A stretch of DNA of 45,068 bases, from contig JAIFMO010000076.1 of the NCBI GenBank assembly GCA_020048435.1, forward strand, positions 1 through 45,068. The letters run 5' to 3'. Positions 8,827-16,815 of the stretch are shown here, piece after piece (position 1 is the first letter of the stretch; every line of letters starts with the position of its first letter). Made by a program: the position numbers and the translations under genes. The DNA comes from Sulfuritalea sp. Lineage in GTDB: Bacteria; Pseudomonadota; Gammaproteobacteria; Burkholderiales; Rhodocyclaceae. Under the pieces are notes generated by a model, which had not been told where the DNA came from, made no database searches, and saw only the letters and a list, made by a program, of their open reading frames with translations.

Positions 8827-9178
8827 AGGGCTGGCGGTTGCGGCCGACACCGTGCGCGCGGCTTTTCAGGTCGGCGACGCGGCCATCGGCGCGTGGCGGT
8901 GGCGCGATCAGCGTCCATTCGGTCGAGTTGTCGGCCACCGGATCGACCGGCAGGGAACGCAGGTAGCGCCGCGACACCAGTTCCTCCAGCGATTCCGGAT
9001 AACGGCCGCAATCGGCGTAAAAGTGGTCGATGGCCGTGCGCGCAATACGCAGGTTCTCGGCCAGCACGGTTTCCTTCGAATTGTCGACGCTCTGAAAATA
9101 GCGGGGCGCGGACAGGGACAACAGCATGCCGAGAATGCTCAGCACCACCAGCAATTCGATCAGCGTGAAGCCTTTCAT
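8813..9178 (-). CDS. Pseudopilin, GspG/PulG-like
   Basis: A 121-residue pseudopilin with leader MKG, cleavage before Phe and the N-terminal helix FTLIELLVVLSILGMLLS including Glu5. The body keeps DCGRYPESLEELV and LPVDPV, which correspond to the GspG YP...GL and DPW regions, but it lacks the GspG C-terminal calcium-site sequence. The track starts at a GTG at 9184. The ATG at 9178 is better: GGAGG lies five bases upstream and the ATG shares a base with the previous stop (TAATG). Confidence 0.8.
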   Translation of the reverse strand: MKGFTLIELLVVLSILGMLLSLSAPRYFQSVDNSKETVLAENLRIARTAIDHFYADCGRYPESLEELVSRRYLRSLPVDPVADNSTEWTLIAPPPRADGRVADLKSRAHGVGRNRQPYAQW

Positions 9179-9666
9179 TACCACCTCCGGTAATCGACGC
9201 CGTTGAGGCCGACCGTGTCCGCGCGGGAGAAGACGTCGTAGACATCCTCGCCCTCCTTCGGCTCGCTGGCCTCGCTGGCATAGCTGCGCTTGCCCCAGGT
9301 CGCGGCCGCGTCGGCCGTGGCGTCTGGATGCAAGGTGTCCGAGTTCATGGGATCGCGGGGAATACGGCGCAGGAAAAACAGCTTGGCACGCTTCGGGTCG
9401 CGCGCGTCGGTCACGCCCTCGGCCAGTACTGCGAGCGATGGCGGGTAACCGCTGCCACCAGCATTGCGCGCGATGCGGCCCTCGTCGGCAGCGCGCTTGT
9501 AGGCGTCGATGGCGTCGCGAATCTCGCGCAAACTCCGCCGCAATTCCTGCTCGCGGCTGCGTTGCACCGAGACTTCCGCCAGCGGCAGGGCAATGCTGGA
9601 CAGCACGCCGAGAATAGCCAGCGTCGCCACCAGTTCGAGCAGGGTGAAACCCCGCTCCTGTCTCAT
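9178..9666 (-). CDS. Pseudopilin, GspG/PulG-like
   Basis: A 162-residue pseudopilin. Leader MRQERG is followed by [20 protein letters not shown] with Glu5. The body has [25 protein letters not shown] and RIPRDPMN, a pattern typical of PulG-like proteins found beside secretin operons. The 3' end overlaps the next pseudopilin by one base, and 10 bases separate it from the secretin gene upstream. Together with its two downstream neighbours it probably forms the tip or body of the pseudopilus. Confidence 0.8.
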   Translation of the reverse strand: MRQERGFTLLELVATLAILGVLSSIALPLAEVSVQRSREQELRRSLREIRDAIDAYKRAADEGRIARNAGGSGYPPSLAVLAEGVTDARDPKRAKLFFLRRIPRDPMNSDTLHPDATADAAATWGKRSYASEASEPKEGEDVYDVFSRADTVGLNGVDYRRW

Positions 9667-9676
9667 GTTGCCTGCC

Positions 9677-11494
9677 TCATCGCGGCTGGCTGGTCTCGCC
9701 GGCCGCCGCCACCGGCACCGACAGACTTGCCGGCACCGCTTCGGTGAAGGCGGACAGATCGGGGCCGTGCGCGCGCAGGCTGGATTCCGTGCCCGAATCG
9801 AATTCGGTGCGGGCCAGCGCGGGGCGACTCATGCCACGCACCAGGCGCGGGGTGATCGACAGCATCAGCTCGGTCTTCTGGCCGTCGTCGCTGCGGCTGC
9901 CGAAGAGGCGGCCGACGATGGGCAGGTCGCCCAGCCCGGGAATCTTGTTGGCGCTGCTGCGCTCGGAATCGCTGATCAGGCCGGCCAGCACCTGGTTCTC
10001 GCCGTCCTTGAGGCGCAGCACGGTCGATGCGTTGCGGGTGCCAATCTGGTAGGCCAGGGTGCCGGCCTTGGTCTTGATCTGGTCGACGATGTTGCTGACT
10101 TCGAGGTTGATGCGGATGGCCACCTCGTTGTCGAGATAGATGGTCGGCTGCACTTCGAGCTTGAGGCCGACGTCGATGTACTGCACCGATTCGGCGACAA
10201 AGCCGGTGGCAGTGGCCGTAGTGGTGATGTTGGGCACGCGATCGCCAATAAGAATTTTGGCGGTCTCGCGGTTGCGCGCGCGGATGCGCGGGTTGGCCAG
10301 CAGGTTGGTGTCACTGTCGCCTTTCGACGCCGACAGGGTCAGCGGCGTGATGCTGGCGCCCAGGGTGCGCGAGCTGGCGTTGCGGATGTCGGCCAGGGTT
10401 AGCGCGCCGCCGGCCACCGCCGCCAGCGGCGTCAGCGTCAGCAGGTCGGGCCAACGGATGCCGAGATCGAGCAGGCGGCTGCGCTTCACTTCGAGTATTT
10501 CGACGTCGAGCATCACTTCCGGCTCCGGCAGGTCATGCAGGGTCAGCAGCTTCTCGCTCAACCGCACCACCTCGGGCGTGTCGCGCATGACGATCATGTT
10601 CTGCTTCTCGTCGACAACGACGTCCTTGGCCTTGAGGATGGTGCGCAGGGTGGTGGCCACGGTCTTGGCGTCGGCGTTGGTCAGGTAGAAAGTCTTGACG
10701 GTGAGCGGCTGGTGGTCACGCGCCTTGGCCGGCGTGTTGGGATAGACGAGGATGGTGCCGGCGTCGATGACGCGTTGTTCGAGTTGCTGCGACAGCAGCA
10801 CGACCGTCAGGACTTCCTTCACGGTGGCGCGGCGCAGGAACACCGTGGTCGGCTGGTCGGTCTTGACATCCTTGTCGAAAATGAAATTGATGCCCGAGGT
10901 GCGCGCCAGTACCTCGAAGACCTGCTTGATGCTGGCGTCCTTGAATTCAATCGACACCGGCCGTGCCAGGGCGGCGGCCAGCTTGGCATCGGGAACCGGC
11001 GCGACCAGGCTGGCTTCGATGGCGTCGCGCAGTTTGAGCGCCGCCGCGTTGGTCGGCGCCTCGGTCAATACGGCGCGCAGACGCGACAGGGCCGCGTCGG
11101 CATCGCCCCGCCCCCAGGCGGCTTCGGCCTCGATCTGCCATTGCCCGCGGCGGCGCTCCAACTGGGCCGAGTCGATCAGTTTGCGCGCGCGGGCATTGTT
11201 TGGGTCGAGCGTGAGCGCCCGGGCTGCCAGCGCGTCAGCCTCGGCGCGACGCCCGCCGGCCACCGCCTGCTCGGCCTGTCGCAACCACTGGCTGGCCAGC
11301 TGTTCGCGCGTCGATGCCACCGCCAGGCGCGCTTCCGCGCGGTTGGGCGTCTCGCGCAATGCTGCTTCGAAATGCGGCAGGGCTTCGTCGAGCCGACCCT
11401 GCTCGACAAGCTGCTGCCCCTCGCGGAACGGGCTGGTGGCGACGCAGCCGGCCAGGCTGGCGAGCAGAAGGACTATTGCGAAAGCGTGCTTCAT
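9677..11494 (-). CDS. gspD: Secretin lipoprotein with N-terminal TPR-like region (GspD/PilQ family)
   Basis: A 605-residue outer-membrane secretin. It has a lipoprotein signal with lipobox LAGC (Cys17), then TPR-like helices (about 20-160, e.g. [23 protein letters not shown]), a short secretin/TonB N0-type domain ([19 protein letters not shown]), one N-type domain ([21 protein letters not shown]) and the secretin C-domain ending in [16 protein letters not shown] (near 525) and LSITPRLV. Direct lipidation and TPR repeats in place of the full N1-N3 set are more like MshL/PilQ-type or tight-adherence secretins than classical GspD. The start overlaps the upstream gene as ATGA. Confidence 0.87.
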   Translation of the reverse strand: MKHAFAIVLLLASLAGCVATSPFREGQQLVEQGRLDEALPHFEAALRETPNRAEARLAVASTREQLASQWLRQAEQAVAGGRRAEADALAARALTLDPNNARARKLIDSAQLERRRGQWQIEAEAAWGRGDADAALSRLRAVLTEAPTNAAALKLRDAIEASLVAPVPDAKLAAALARPVSIEFKDASIKQVFEVLARTSGINFIFDKDVKTDQPTTVFLRRATVKEVLTVVLLSQQLEQRVIDAGTILVYPNTPAKARDHQPLTVKTFYLTNADAKTVATTLRTILKAKDVVVDEKQNMIVMRDTPEVVRLSEKLLTLHDLPEPEVMLDVEILEVKRSRLLDLGIRWPDLLTLTPLAAVAGGALTLADIRNASSRTLGASITPLTLSASKGDSDTNLLANPRIRARNRETAKILIGDRVPNITTTATATGFVAESVQYIDVGLKLEVQPTIYLDNEVAIRINLEVSNIVDQIKTKAGTLAYQIGTRNASTVLRLKDGENQVLAGLISDSERSSANKIPGLGDLPIVGRLFGSRSDDGQKTELMLSITPRLVRGMSRPALARTEFDSGTESSLRAHGPDLSAFTEAVPASLSVPVAAAGETSQPR

Positions 11495-11991
11495 TCTTTG
11501 ATTTCTCCGATGTCGAGCGTGCGCCGCGTCTTGTTGCGGATGTGTTGCAGCGTGAGGTGCGGCGGTTTGATGGCCGCCACCCGATAGTTGTCGCCGAGGG
11601 CGTCGCCCTCGCGCACGACCCAGGTGTCCTCGCCGTGAGCGAGGAAGACAGTCCAGCCGCCCTCATTGCCTTCCGCCAACTGCTTGCCGATGACGCGATA
11701 GGGCAGTGCTTCCGAAAAAGTCGGCGCTAGCGGTACGGCAGTCGGTGGCTCGGCGGGGGCATCGGCGACACGCGGCGGCAGAGCGGCGAAGGGATCGGGG
11801 CCGGGTCTGACCGCGACGGGAAGGTGGCGCGGCGTCAGGGCGCGAAGAAAGACGCCATGATCGGCGCCGCCATCCGGATGCGTGGGGCGAACCGCCGCCA
11901 CGACGGACGTCACCGGCGCGTCACTAAAAACCAGCAACAGCGCGATGCCGGCCAATGCCGCTAGCAGCCAAGGCAGGCGCTTCGTCTTCAT
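11491..11991 (-). CDS. PilP/GspC-like periplasmic linker of the secretion-like system
   Basis: A 166-residue protein with one N-terminal membrane segment (about 7-24), a proline/alanine-rich periplasmic linker and a small C-terminal beta domain (PYRVIGKQLAEGNEG, then VVREGDALGDNYRV and LDIGEI). Such domains in GspC, PilP or MshK-like proteins connect the inner-membrane platform to the secretin, and the gene lies directly before the secretin. A short repeat copy encodes AVPLAPTF at 85-92, at the end of the linker. The ends overlap both neighbours as ATGA. Assignment is from position and topology more than from strong motifs. Confidence 0.6.
   Translation of the reverse strand: MKTKRLPWLLAALAGIALLLVFSDAPVTSVVAAVRPTHPDGGADHGVFLRALTPRHLPVAVRPGPDPFAALPPRVADAPAEPPTAVPLAPTFSEALPYRVIGKQLAEGNEGGWTVFLAHGEDTWVVREGDALGDNYRVAAIKPPHLTLQHIRNKTRRTLDIGEIKE
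11715..11739 (-). repeat. Dispersed repeat, short form, copy 3 (inside the PilP/GspC-like gene)
   Basis: Reverse-complement of the consensus with no mismatch. It lies in sense orientation relative to its gene, which reads it as A-V-P-L-A-P-T-F, the same frame as the dprA copy. Confidence 0.92.
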
Positions 11992-12518
11992 GGCCGGGGC
12001 TCCGCGTGCGATCCGGTGCGTGCTTCGGTGCGTGCTTCGGTGAAAAAGGCCAGGCGCAGGCGCGCCTCGATGCCGCTGCCGGCAGAGTCGCGCTGAATGG
12101 CGAGATCGTCGATGGCCAGGGCCGGGTGCGCGGCCAGCACTTCGGCGAGGAAGGCGCGGAATTCAGGGTAGGGCCCGCGCACCGGCATTTGCAGGGTGGC
12201 GACGGCATGGCGGCCGGCGGCATTGTTGTCGTCGGCGTAGTCGATGCGGCCGAGCGTCAGGCCATGACGGGCCGCTAAGCCGAGAACGTCGCGCTGACGG
12301 GCGTCGAGTTCGGCGCGTGGCACCAGCATGCCACGAAAGGCGCGATGGCGTTCTTCGAGTTGGCGGCTGCCGTCGACCGCCTCCACGGTGAGTGGGGCCG
12401 GGGCCGGCCACAACGTCGCGGCGCTGGCTATGCCAAGCACCGTGGTGGTCAGCAGCACCAGCGGCAGTGCCCGGCCATGACGGCGCAGCCACAGTTCGAC
12501 GCTCAGGCGCGCGCTCAT
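11988..12518 (-). CDS. PilO/GspM-like inner-membrane protein
   Basis: A 176-residue protein with a short cytoplasmic N-terminus, one membrane helix (about 17-36, PLVLLTTTVLGIASAATLW), a coiled-coil-like stretch (QLEERHRAFRGMLVPRAEL) and a small ferredoxin-like periplasmic domain (VATLQMPVRGPYPEFRAFLAEVL), as expected for PilO or GspM. The C-terminus ends with a duplicated four-residue unit, EARTEART, produced by a 12-base tandem repeat at about 12017-12042. It is bracketed by ATGA overlaps with both neighbours. Assignment rests on topology and position between PilN-like and PilP-like genes. Confidence 0.6.
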   Translation of the reverse strand: MSARLSVELWLRRHGRALPLVLLTTTVLGIASAATLWPAPAPLTVEAVDGSRQLEERHRAFRGMLVPRAELDARQRDVLGLAARHGLTLGRIDYADDNNAAGRHAVATLQMPVRGPYPEFRAFLAEVLAAHPALAIDDLAIQRDSAGSGIEARLRLAFFTEARTEARTGSHAEPRP

Positions 12519-13054
12519 GATGCCTCTTTCAGCCGTAGTTCGAGTGAGAAACGCACGGGATGCGCGGCGGCGCCCTCCCCTACGTCCTGTCTCTCCTGCC
12601 CCAGCAGCACCGCATCGGCGACCTCGGGCAAGCGGCGCAGGCGCACCGGCAGTCCGGCCACGAGGCCGGCATCGCGGGCCTGGCCACTGACACGGATCGT
12701 GGCGCGGCGCGGGTCGGCTTCGGCGCTCAGCAGCAGGCCGTCGTCGCGGCTGTCGAAGGTATTTTCCAGTGCGTCGAGCGCGGCCAGCCAGGGAAAGTTG
12801 AGCTTGCCTGTCGCGGCATCGACGGCCTGAATTTCCTCCCTGCCGGGCAGGGGGCGCCGTTCGCTGCTGGCCATCCCGCTAGCCACCATAGAGCCCGCCT
12901 CGGCCGCCGGCGTCAGCAGCCAGGCGGCGCTCGACACGACGAGCAGCAGCGCCCCGGCGCCGCCAGCCAGCCAGCGCGGGCGGGCGGACAAGCGGGCAGA
13001 CAGGCGCGTGGACAGCGAGCGGCGCGGCGTGAAGTCGAGGTGGAGCGGTTTCAT
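12515..13054 (-). CDS. PilN/GspL-C-like inner-membrane protein
   Basis: A 179-residue protein starting MKPLHLDFTPRRS, the kind of short cytoplasmic tail with which PilN binds PilM, followed by one membrane segment (about 29-47) and a periplasmic domain (RATIRVSGQARDAGLVAGLPVRLRRLP, about 118-144) with the PilN/GspL ferredoxin-like fold pattern. The track adds nine residues upstream; I prefer the ATG at 13054, which has a GAGA stretch upstream and gives the typical N-terminus. It overlaps the PilO-like gene as ATGA and starts seven bases after the 203-residue gene. Confidence 0.6.
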   Translation of the reverse strand: MKPLHLDFTPRRSLSTRLSARLSARPRWLAGGAGALLLVVSSAAWLLTPAAEAGSMVASGMASSERRPLPGREEIQAVDAATGKLNFPWLAALDALENTFDSRDDGLLLSAEADPRRATIRVSGQARDAGLVAGLPVRLRRLPEVADAVLLGQERQDVGEGAAAHPVRFSLELRLKEAS

Positions 13055-13061
13055 TGGAATC

Positions 13062-13673
13062 TCAATGGCAGGCGGCGTCACGCAGGGAGCCGACGACCTG
13101 TTGCCGGCGACCGTCGTCGGTGATGCCGGCCTGGCGGCAATCGCGCCGCAGCAGGGTGCTGAAGCGGGCGGCCGAGCGATCCAGCGGTGGATGCACGCGA
13201 ATGCCGCGCCAGCTGCCGCCGGCGATCAGGCCGATGGTGGTGCTCTCGCGCGAGGCGACACAGAAGGTGGTGTCGGGGCCCAGCGCGCCGCAGTGGCGGT
13301 TGTATTCGCGGATGAAGCGCGGCTGCACGCTGCGCAGCCGCCAACCCTTCTCCTCGGCCAGGCGCGGCAGATCGACGGCGAACAGCGTCGGCAAGGCGCA
13401 GGCCAGCCAGCGATCGGCCCCCGGCAGCGGATCGACGCGAATCACCCAGCCGGCGGGATCGTCGCCGAAAAGCTCGGCGTAACGGTCGGCGGCATAGGCG
13501 TCGAGTTCGGCGGCGCTGGCCAGCCCCGCCGGCCGGTCGAGAATCCAGTAACGGGCCAAGGCGTCGGAAATCAGGATATCGAGCAGCGCGCCCGGGCGTG
13601 GTGGCGGCGCCAAGGGCTCGACGCCCTGCCGCGAGACGCGCAGCTGGACGGCTTCAGTGTTGAAGAGTGACAC
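13062..13673 (-). CDS. Unrecognised cytoplasmic protein in the PilM/GspL position
   Basis: I do not recognise this 203-residue protein. It has no signal peptide or membrane helix, is rich in Ala, Arg and Asp, and contains RFIREYNRHCGALGPDTTFCVASREST and a histidine/proline motif RVHPPLDRS. Its place between gspE and the PilN-like gene is where PilM or the cytoplasmic part of GspL would be, so a role in linking the ATPase to the inner-membrane platform is a reasonable inference, but the actin-like nucleotide motifs of PilM are not visible. The start is a GTG overlapping the gspE stop by 20 bases. Confidence 0.7.
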   Translation of the reverse strand: MSLFNTEAVQLRVSRQGVEPLAPPPRPGALLDILISDALARYWILDRPAGLASAAELDAYAADRYAELFGDDPAGWVIRVDPLPGADRWLACALPTLFAVDLPRLAEEKGWRLRSVQPRFIREYNRHCGALGPDTTFCVASRESTTIGLIAGGSWRGIRVHPPLDRSAARFSTLLRRDCRQAGITDDGRRQQVVGSLRDAACH

Positions 13674-15228
13674 GGGCGACCTCCTCCAGGGTGGTGAGAC
13701 CCTCGCGGGCCAGTTGCAGGGCGGCGTCGCGCAGACTGCGCGTGCCCTGGCGGTACGCTTCGGCCTTGATTTCGGCCAGCGGCGCGCGTTGGGCTATCAG
13801 GGTACGCAGACGGTCGTCGAGTGCCAGGATCTCGGCAACCGCCCGACGTCCCCGATAGCCAGTGCCGCGACACTCGCCACAACCCCGGCCCTGGCGGAAG
13901 TTACCCATGTCAGGATGGGCGGCCTCCGCGGACAGGTTGAGGGCGGCCAGCGCGCGTGAAGACGGGGTGACGGGTTCGGCGCACTGCGGGCAGACCGAGC
14001 GCAACAACCGCTGCGCCCAGACGCCGTTGAGCGCCGAGGTAAGGGAATAGGGATCGATGCCCATGTGGGCGAAGCGGCTGAAGACGTCGAAGACATGATT
14101 GGCATGCACGGTCGACAGCACCAGGTGACCGGTCAGCGCCGACTGCACGGCGATCTCGGCGGTTTCGGCGTCGCGGATCTCGCCGATCATGATCTTGTCC
14201 GGGTCGTGGCGCAGGATGGAACGCAGCCCGCGGGCAAAAGTGAGCCCCTTCTTGTCGTTGACGGGAATCTGCAAGACGCCAGCCAGTTCGTATTCGACCG
14301 GGTCTTCGATGGTGACGATCTTGTCGCGGCCGTCGTGAATTTCGGACAGCACGCCGTAGAGCGTGGTGGTCTTGCCGCTGCCGGTCGGACCGGTGACCAG
14401 CAGCATGCCGTAGGGCTGGCTCGCCAGCGCACGCATGCGGGCGAGATCGGCGGCGGCGAAGCCGAGGCCTTCGAGCCGCAGCGATTCGCCATCGGGCACC
14501 AGCCGGCGCTTGTCGAGAATGCGCAGCACGGCATCCTCGCCGTGGATGCTCGGCATGATGGACAGGCGCAGGTCGATGCGGCGGCCCGCCAGCCGCACCG
14601 GGAAGCGGCCATCCTGCGGCACGCGGCGTTCGGCGATGTCGAGTTCGGCCAGTACCTTGAGCCGCGAGATGGCCTGTTCGGCAATTTCGCGACCAACGGC
14701 CCCGCCGACTTTCTCCAGCACGCCGTCGATGCGGTAGCGGATGTCGAGGCCGGCCGGGGTGGCTTCGAAATGAATGTCGCTGACGCCGAGTTTGAGCGCG
14801 TCGTGGATGGTCGAGTTCACCAGGCGGACGACGGGGCTGGCATCCTGGCCGATGCGCGCCAGCGAGACTTCCTCGCCGCGCTCTGCCGTACCGCTAGTCC
14901 CACGGGGATTCCCTTCGGTCACGCCACCGACTTTTTGGGGTGCCGGTTGTGCCAGGGTCGCCAGCGCCGACACGGAGTGCGCCTGACGGGAGAGCCAGGA
15001 GCCGAGATCGGCGGGGTCAGCCGCCAGTGGATCGTCGAATACGGCGATGAGGCGCTGGCCGTCGCGGAACAGGGCGCAGCGGCGCGCCTGCGCCTCGGCC
15101 AGCGGCAGGCGGTCGAAGGCCGGTGTCAGTCGATGCAGTTGCAGCAGCGTCGCGGGCGGGAAATCGGGATCGCGCAGCAGGTCGGCGGCAAGCGTGGCGG
15201 AAAGTGGGAAAGGCAGGGGGGCGTTCAT
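13654..15228 (-). CDS. gspE: Secretion ATPase GspE
   Basis: The assembly ATPase of the type II secretion-like system, 524 residues. After an N1E-like domain (1-95) and a linker come the N2E domain (about 130-240, GVSDIHFEATPAGLDIRYRIDGV), Walker A GPTGSGKTT (280-288), the Asp box, Walker B IMIGEIRD (346-353), the His box (TGHLVLSTVHAN) and the zinc-binding tetracysteine Cys413/416/450/453 typical of GspE rather than PilB-free variants. A long-form repeat encodes KVGGVTEGNPRGTSGTA at 99-115, in the interdomain linker. It overlaps gspF upstream as ATGA. Confidence 0.93.
   Translation of the reverse strand: MNAPLPFPLSATLAADLLRDPDFPPATLLQLHRLTPAFDRLPLAEAQARRCALFRDGQRLIAVFDDPLAADPADLGSWLSRQAHSVSALATLAQPAPQKVGGVTEGNPRGTSGTAERGEEVSLARIGQDASPVVRLVNSTIHDALKLGVSDIHFEATPAGLDIRYRIDGVLEKVGGAVGREIAEQAISRLKVLAELDIAERRVPQDGRFPVRLAGRRIDLRLSIMPSIHGEDAVLRILDKRRLVPDGESLRLEGLGFAAADLARMRALASQPYGMLLVTGPTGSGKTTTLYGVLSEIHDGRDKIVTIEDPVEYELAGVLQIPVNDKKGLTFARGLRSILRHDPDKIMIGEIRDAETAEIAVQSALTGHLVLSTVHANHVFDVFSRFAHMGIDPYSLTSALNGVWAQRLLRSVCPQCAEPVTPSSRALAALNLSAEAAHPDMGNFRQGRGCGECRGTGYRGRRAVAEILALDDRLRTLIAQRAPLAEIKAEAYRQGTRSLRDAALQLAREGLTTLEEVARVTLQH
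14885..14936 (+). repeat. Dispersed repeat, long form, copy 4 (inside gspE)
   Basis: Left arm GCCGTACCGCTAG and right arm CCGACTTTTT are joined by 29 bases beginning TCCCACGGGGATTCCC and ending CGGTCACGCCA. The long form is 27 bases (nine codons) longer than the short form, so exchange of the two would keep the reading frame. It is antisense to the gene. Confidence 0.92.
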
Positions 15229-16409
15229 CGCAGACTCCCGGCAAGGTCGAAGATGGGCAGATAGAGCAGCACGACGATGGTACCGACGACGATGCCGATG
15301 GCCGCCATCAGGATCGGCTCGAAGGCGCGGGCGAAGAAATCGATGCGCCGGGCAATTTCGCTATCGTGGAAGCGCGCCGCCCGCCCCATCATTTCGCCAA
15401 GGCGGCCGCTGCGCTCGCCGACGCGCAGCATGCGCAGCGCCACCGGCGTCACCAGCGCGGCAGCCGCGAAGGCTTGCGACACGCTTTCGCCGCGACCGAT
15501 GGCGGCGGCGGCGGCGCGATAGCGCGGCAGTGTTGCCGCCGTCAGCAGCCCCTCGGCCAGCTGCATCGCCTGCAGGATGGGCAGGCCGCCTTCGAGCAGC
15601 ATGCCGAGCGAGAGATACAGCCGCGCCAGTTCGAAGGTAACGATGGTGTCGCCGATGCCGGGCAGGCGTCGCAGCAATGTCTGCGGCCCATCGCCACGCC
15701 ACCAGCGTTTGCCGGCGAAGAACCCGGCCACCAGCGTGGCGACTGAACCCAGCGCCAGTGGCTGGCCCTGCTTGGCGACGAAGCTGCCCCAGACCATCAG
15801 TTGCCGCGACAGCCAGGGCAGCTCACGGCCGGTGCCCTGATACACGCCGGCGAAGCGTGGCACAACGTGACCGAGCAGGAAGAGCGTTACCAGCAGGCCG
15901 ACTACCGCAAGGATGGTCGGATAGATCAGCGCACTGACGACGCGACCGCGCACGGCGTCGAGGCGGGCCCGGTAGTCGATGTAGCGCGACAGCGACTCGG
16001 GCAGGTTCGAGGTGCGCTCGGCCGCGCGCATCAGCCCGATGTACAACGCAGGGAAGTGCTCGGGCTGCGCCGCGAGGGCGGCCGAAAAGCGCAGGCCCTC
16101 GTCGAGCGCGCGCGCCAGACGTTCGAGCACGAGGCGGCTGTCGGTCCGCTGTTCCTTGTCGTGCAGCGCCTCGATGGCCTCGGTCAGCGACAGACCGGCT
16201 TCGAGCAGCGCCAGCAGTTCCTGGCTGAAGAGTTGCAGGGAAAAGCTATTGCGGCGCGGCCATTGCGGCAGGGTTTGGGTGGCCGCGGTCACCGACAAGG
16301 GCCGCAGGGATTGCGCGCTCACTTGCGCGCGCGCGGCGTCGACATCGGCCGCGTCCACCGTCACGGTGACGACGCCGGCGCTGCCAATGGCCCTGATCGC
16401 GTAAAGCAT
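15225..16409 (-). CDS. gspF: Type II secretion inner-membrane platform protein GspF
   Basis: A 394-residue GspF/PilC family protein. It has the two repeated cytoplasmic helical domains (LFSQELLALLEAGLSLTEAIEAL at about 60-82 and FELARLYLSLGMLLEGGLPILQAM at about 260-283) with three membrane segments, the first at about 165-190 and the last near 368-388. This protein forms the polytopic base on which GspE acts. The start is one base after the gspG stop, and the stop overlaps gspE as ATGA. Confidence 0.93.
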   Translation of the reverse strand: MLYAIRAIGSAGVVTVTVDAADVDAARAQVSAQSLRPLSVTAATQTLPQWPRRNSFSLQLFSQELLALLEAGLSLTEAIEALHDKEQRTDSRLVLERLARALDEGLRFSAALAAQPEHFPALYIGLMRAAERTSNLPESLSRYIDYRARLDAVRGRVVSALIYPTILAVVGLLVTLFLLGHVVPRFAGVYQGTGRELPWLSRQLMVWGSFVAKQGQPLALGSVATLVAGFFAGKRWWRGDGPQTLLRRLPGIGDTIVTFELARLYLSLGMLLEGGLPILQAMQLAEGLLTAATLPRYRAAAAAIGRGESVSQAFAAAALVTPVALRMLRVGERSGRLGEMMGRAARFHDSEIARRIDFFARAFEPILMAAIGIVVGTIVVLLYLPIFDLAGSLR

Positions 16410-16410
16410 G

Positions 16411-16815
16411 TCAGTAAGCGATGTCGGTGTTGTCGCCGCTGCCGCCGGGCGCGCCGTCGCGGCCGAGAGAAATCAGGTCGAAGTCACCCTTGGCGCCGGG
16501 CGTTCGATAGACATAGGGCTTGCCCCAGGGGTCGGCGGGCACGTCCTTCTGCAAATAGGGACCGCTCCATTTGGCCTCGCCGGCCGGCCGTTCGCGCAGG
16601 GCCGCAAGGCCTTGGGACGAGGAAGGATAATGGCCGCTGTCGAGACGATAGGTATCGAGCGCCTTCGCCAGCGCCTCGATCTGGGCGCGGGCCGCCGCTG
16701 TTTCCGACTTGCCGATTTGCGAAAAGTAGCGCGGCCCCACGTAGGCAGCCAGCAGGCCGATGATGGCAACCACTACCAGCAGTTCCAGCAAGGTGAAGCC
16801 GCGCCCTTTTTTCAT
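16411..16815 (-). CDS. gspG: Major pseudopilin GspG
   Basis: A 134-residue protein that is the best match in this operon to true GspG. The leader MKKGRG precedes FTLLELLVVVAIIGLLAAYV (Glu5 present), and the body shows YPSSSQGLAALRERP, GPYLQKDVPADPWGKPYVY, FDLISLGRDGAPGG and a C-terminal DNTDIAY that matches the calcium-binding end of the family. The real start is the ATG at 16815, not the track start at 17064: this ATG overlaps the flavoprotein stop codon as ATGA, which couples translation of the secretion genes to the flavocytochrome genes. Confidence 0.93.
   Translation of the reverse strand: MKKGRGFTLLELLVVVAIIGLLAAYVGPRYFSQIGKSETAAARAQIEALAKALDTYRLDSGHYPSSSQGLAALRERPAGEAKWSGPYLQKDVPADPWGKPYVYRTPGAKGDFDLISLGRDGAPGGSGDNTDIAY

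Noticed and set aside
12878-12888. CCCGCTAGCC in the PilN-like gene
   Set aside because: It shares CTAG with the repeat but neither arm extends.
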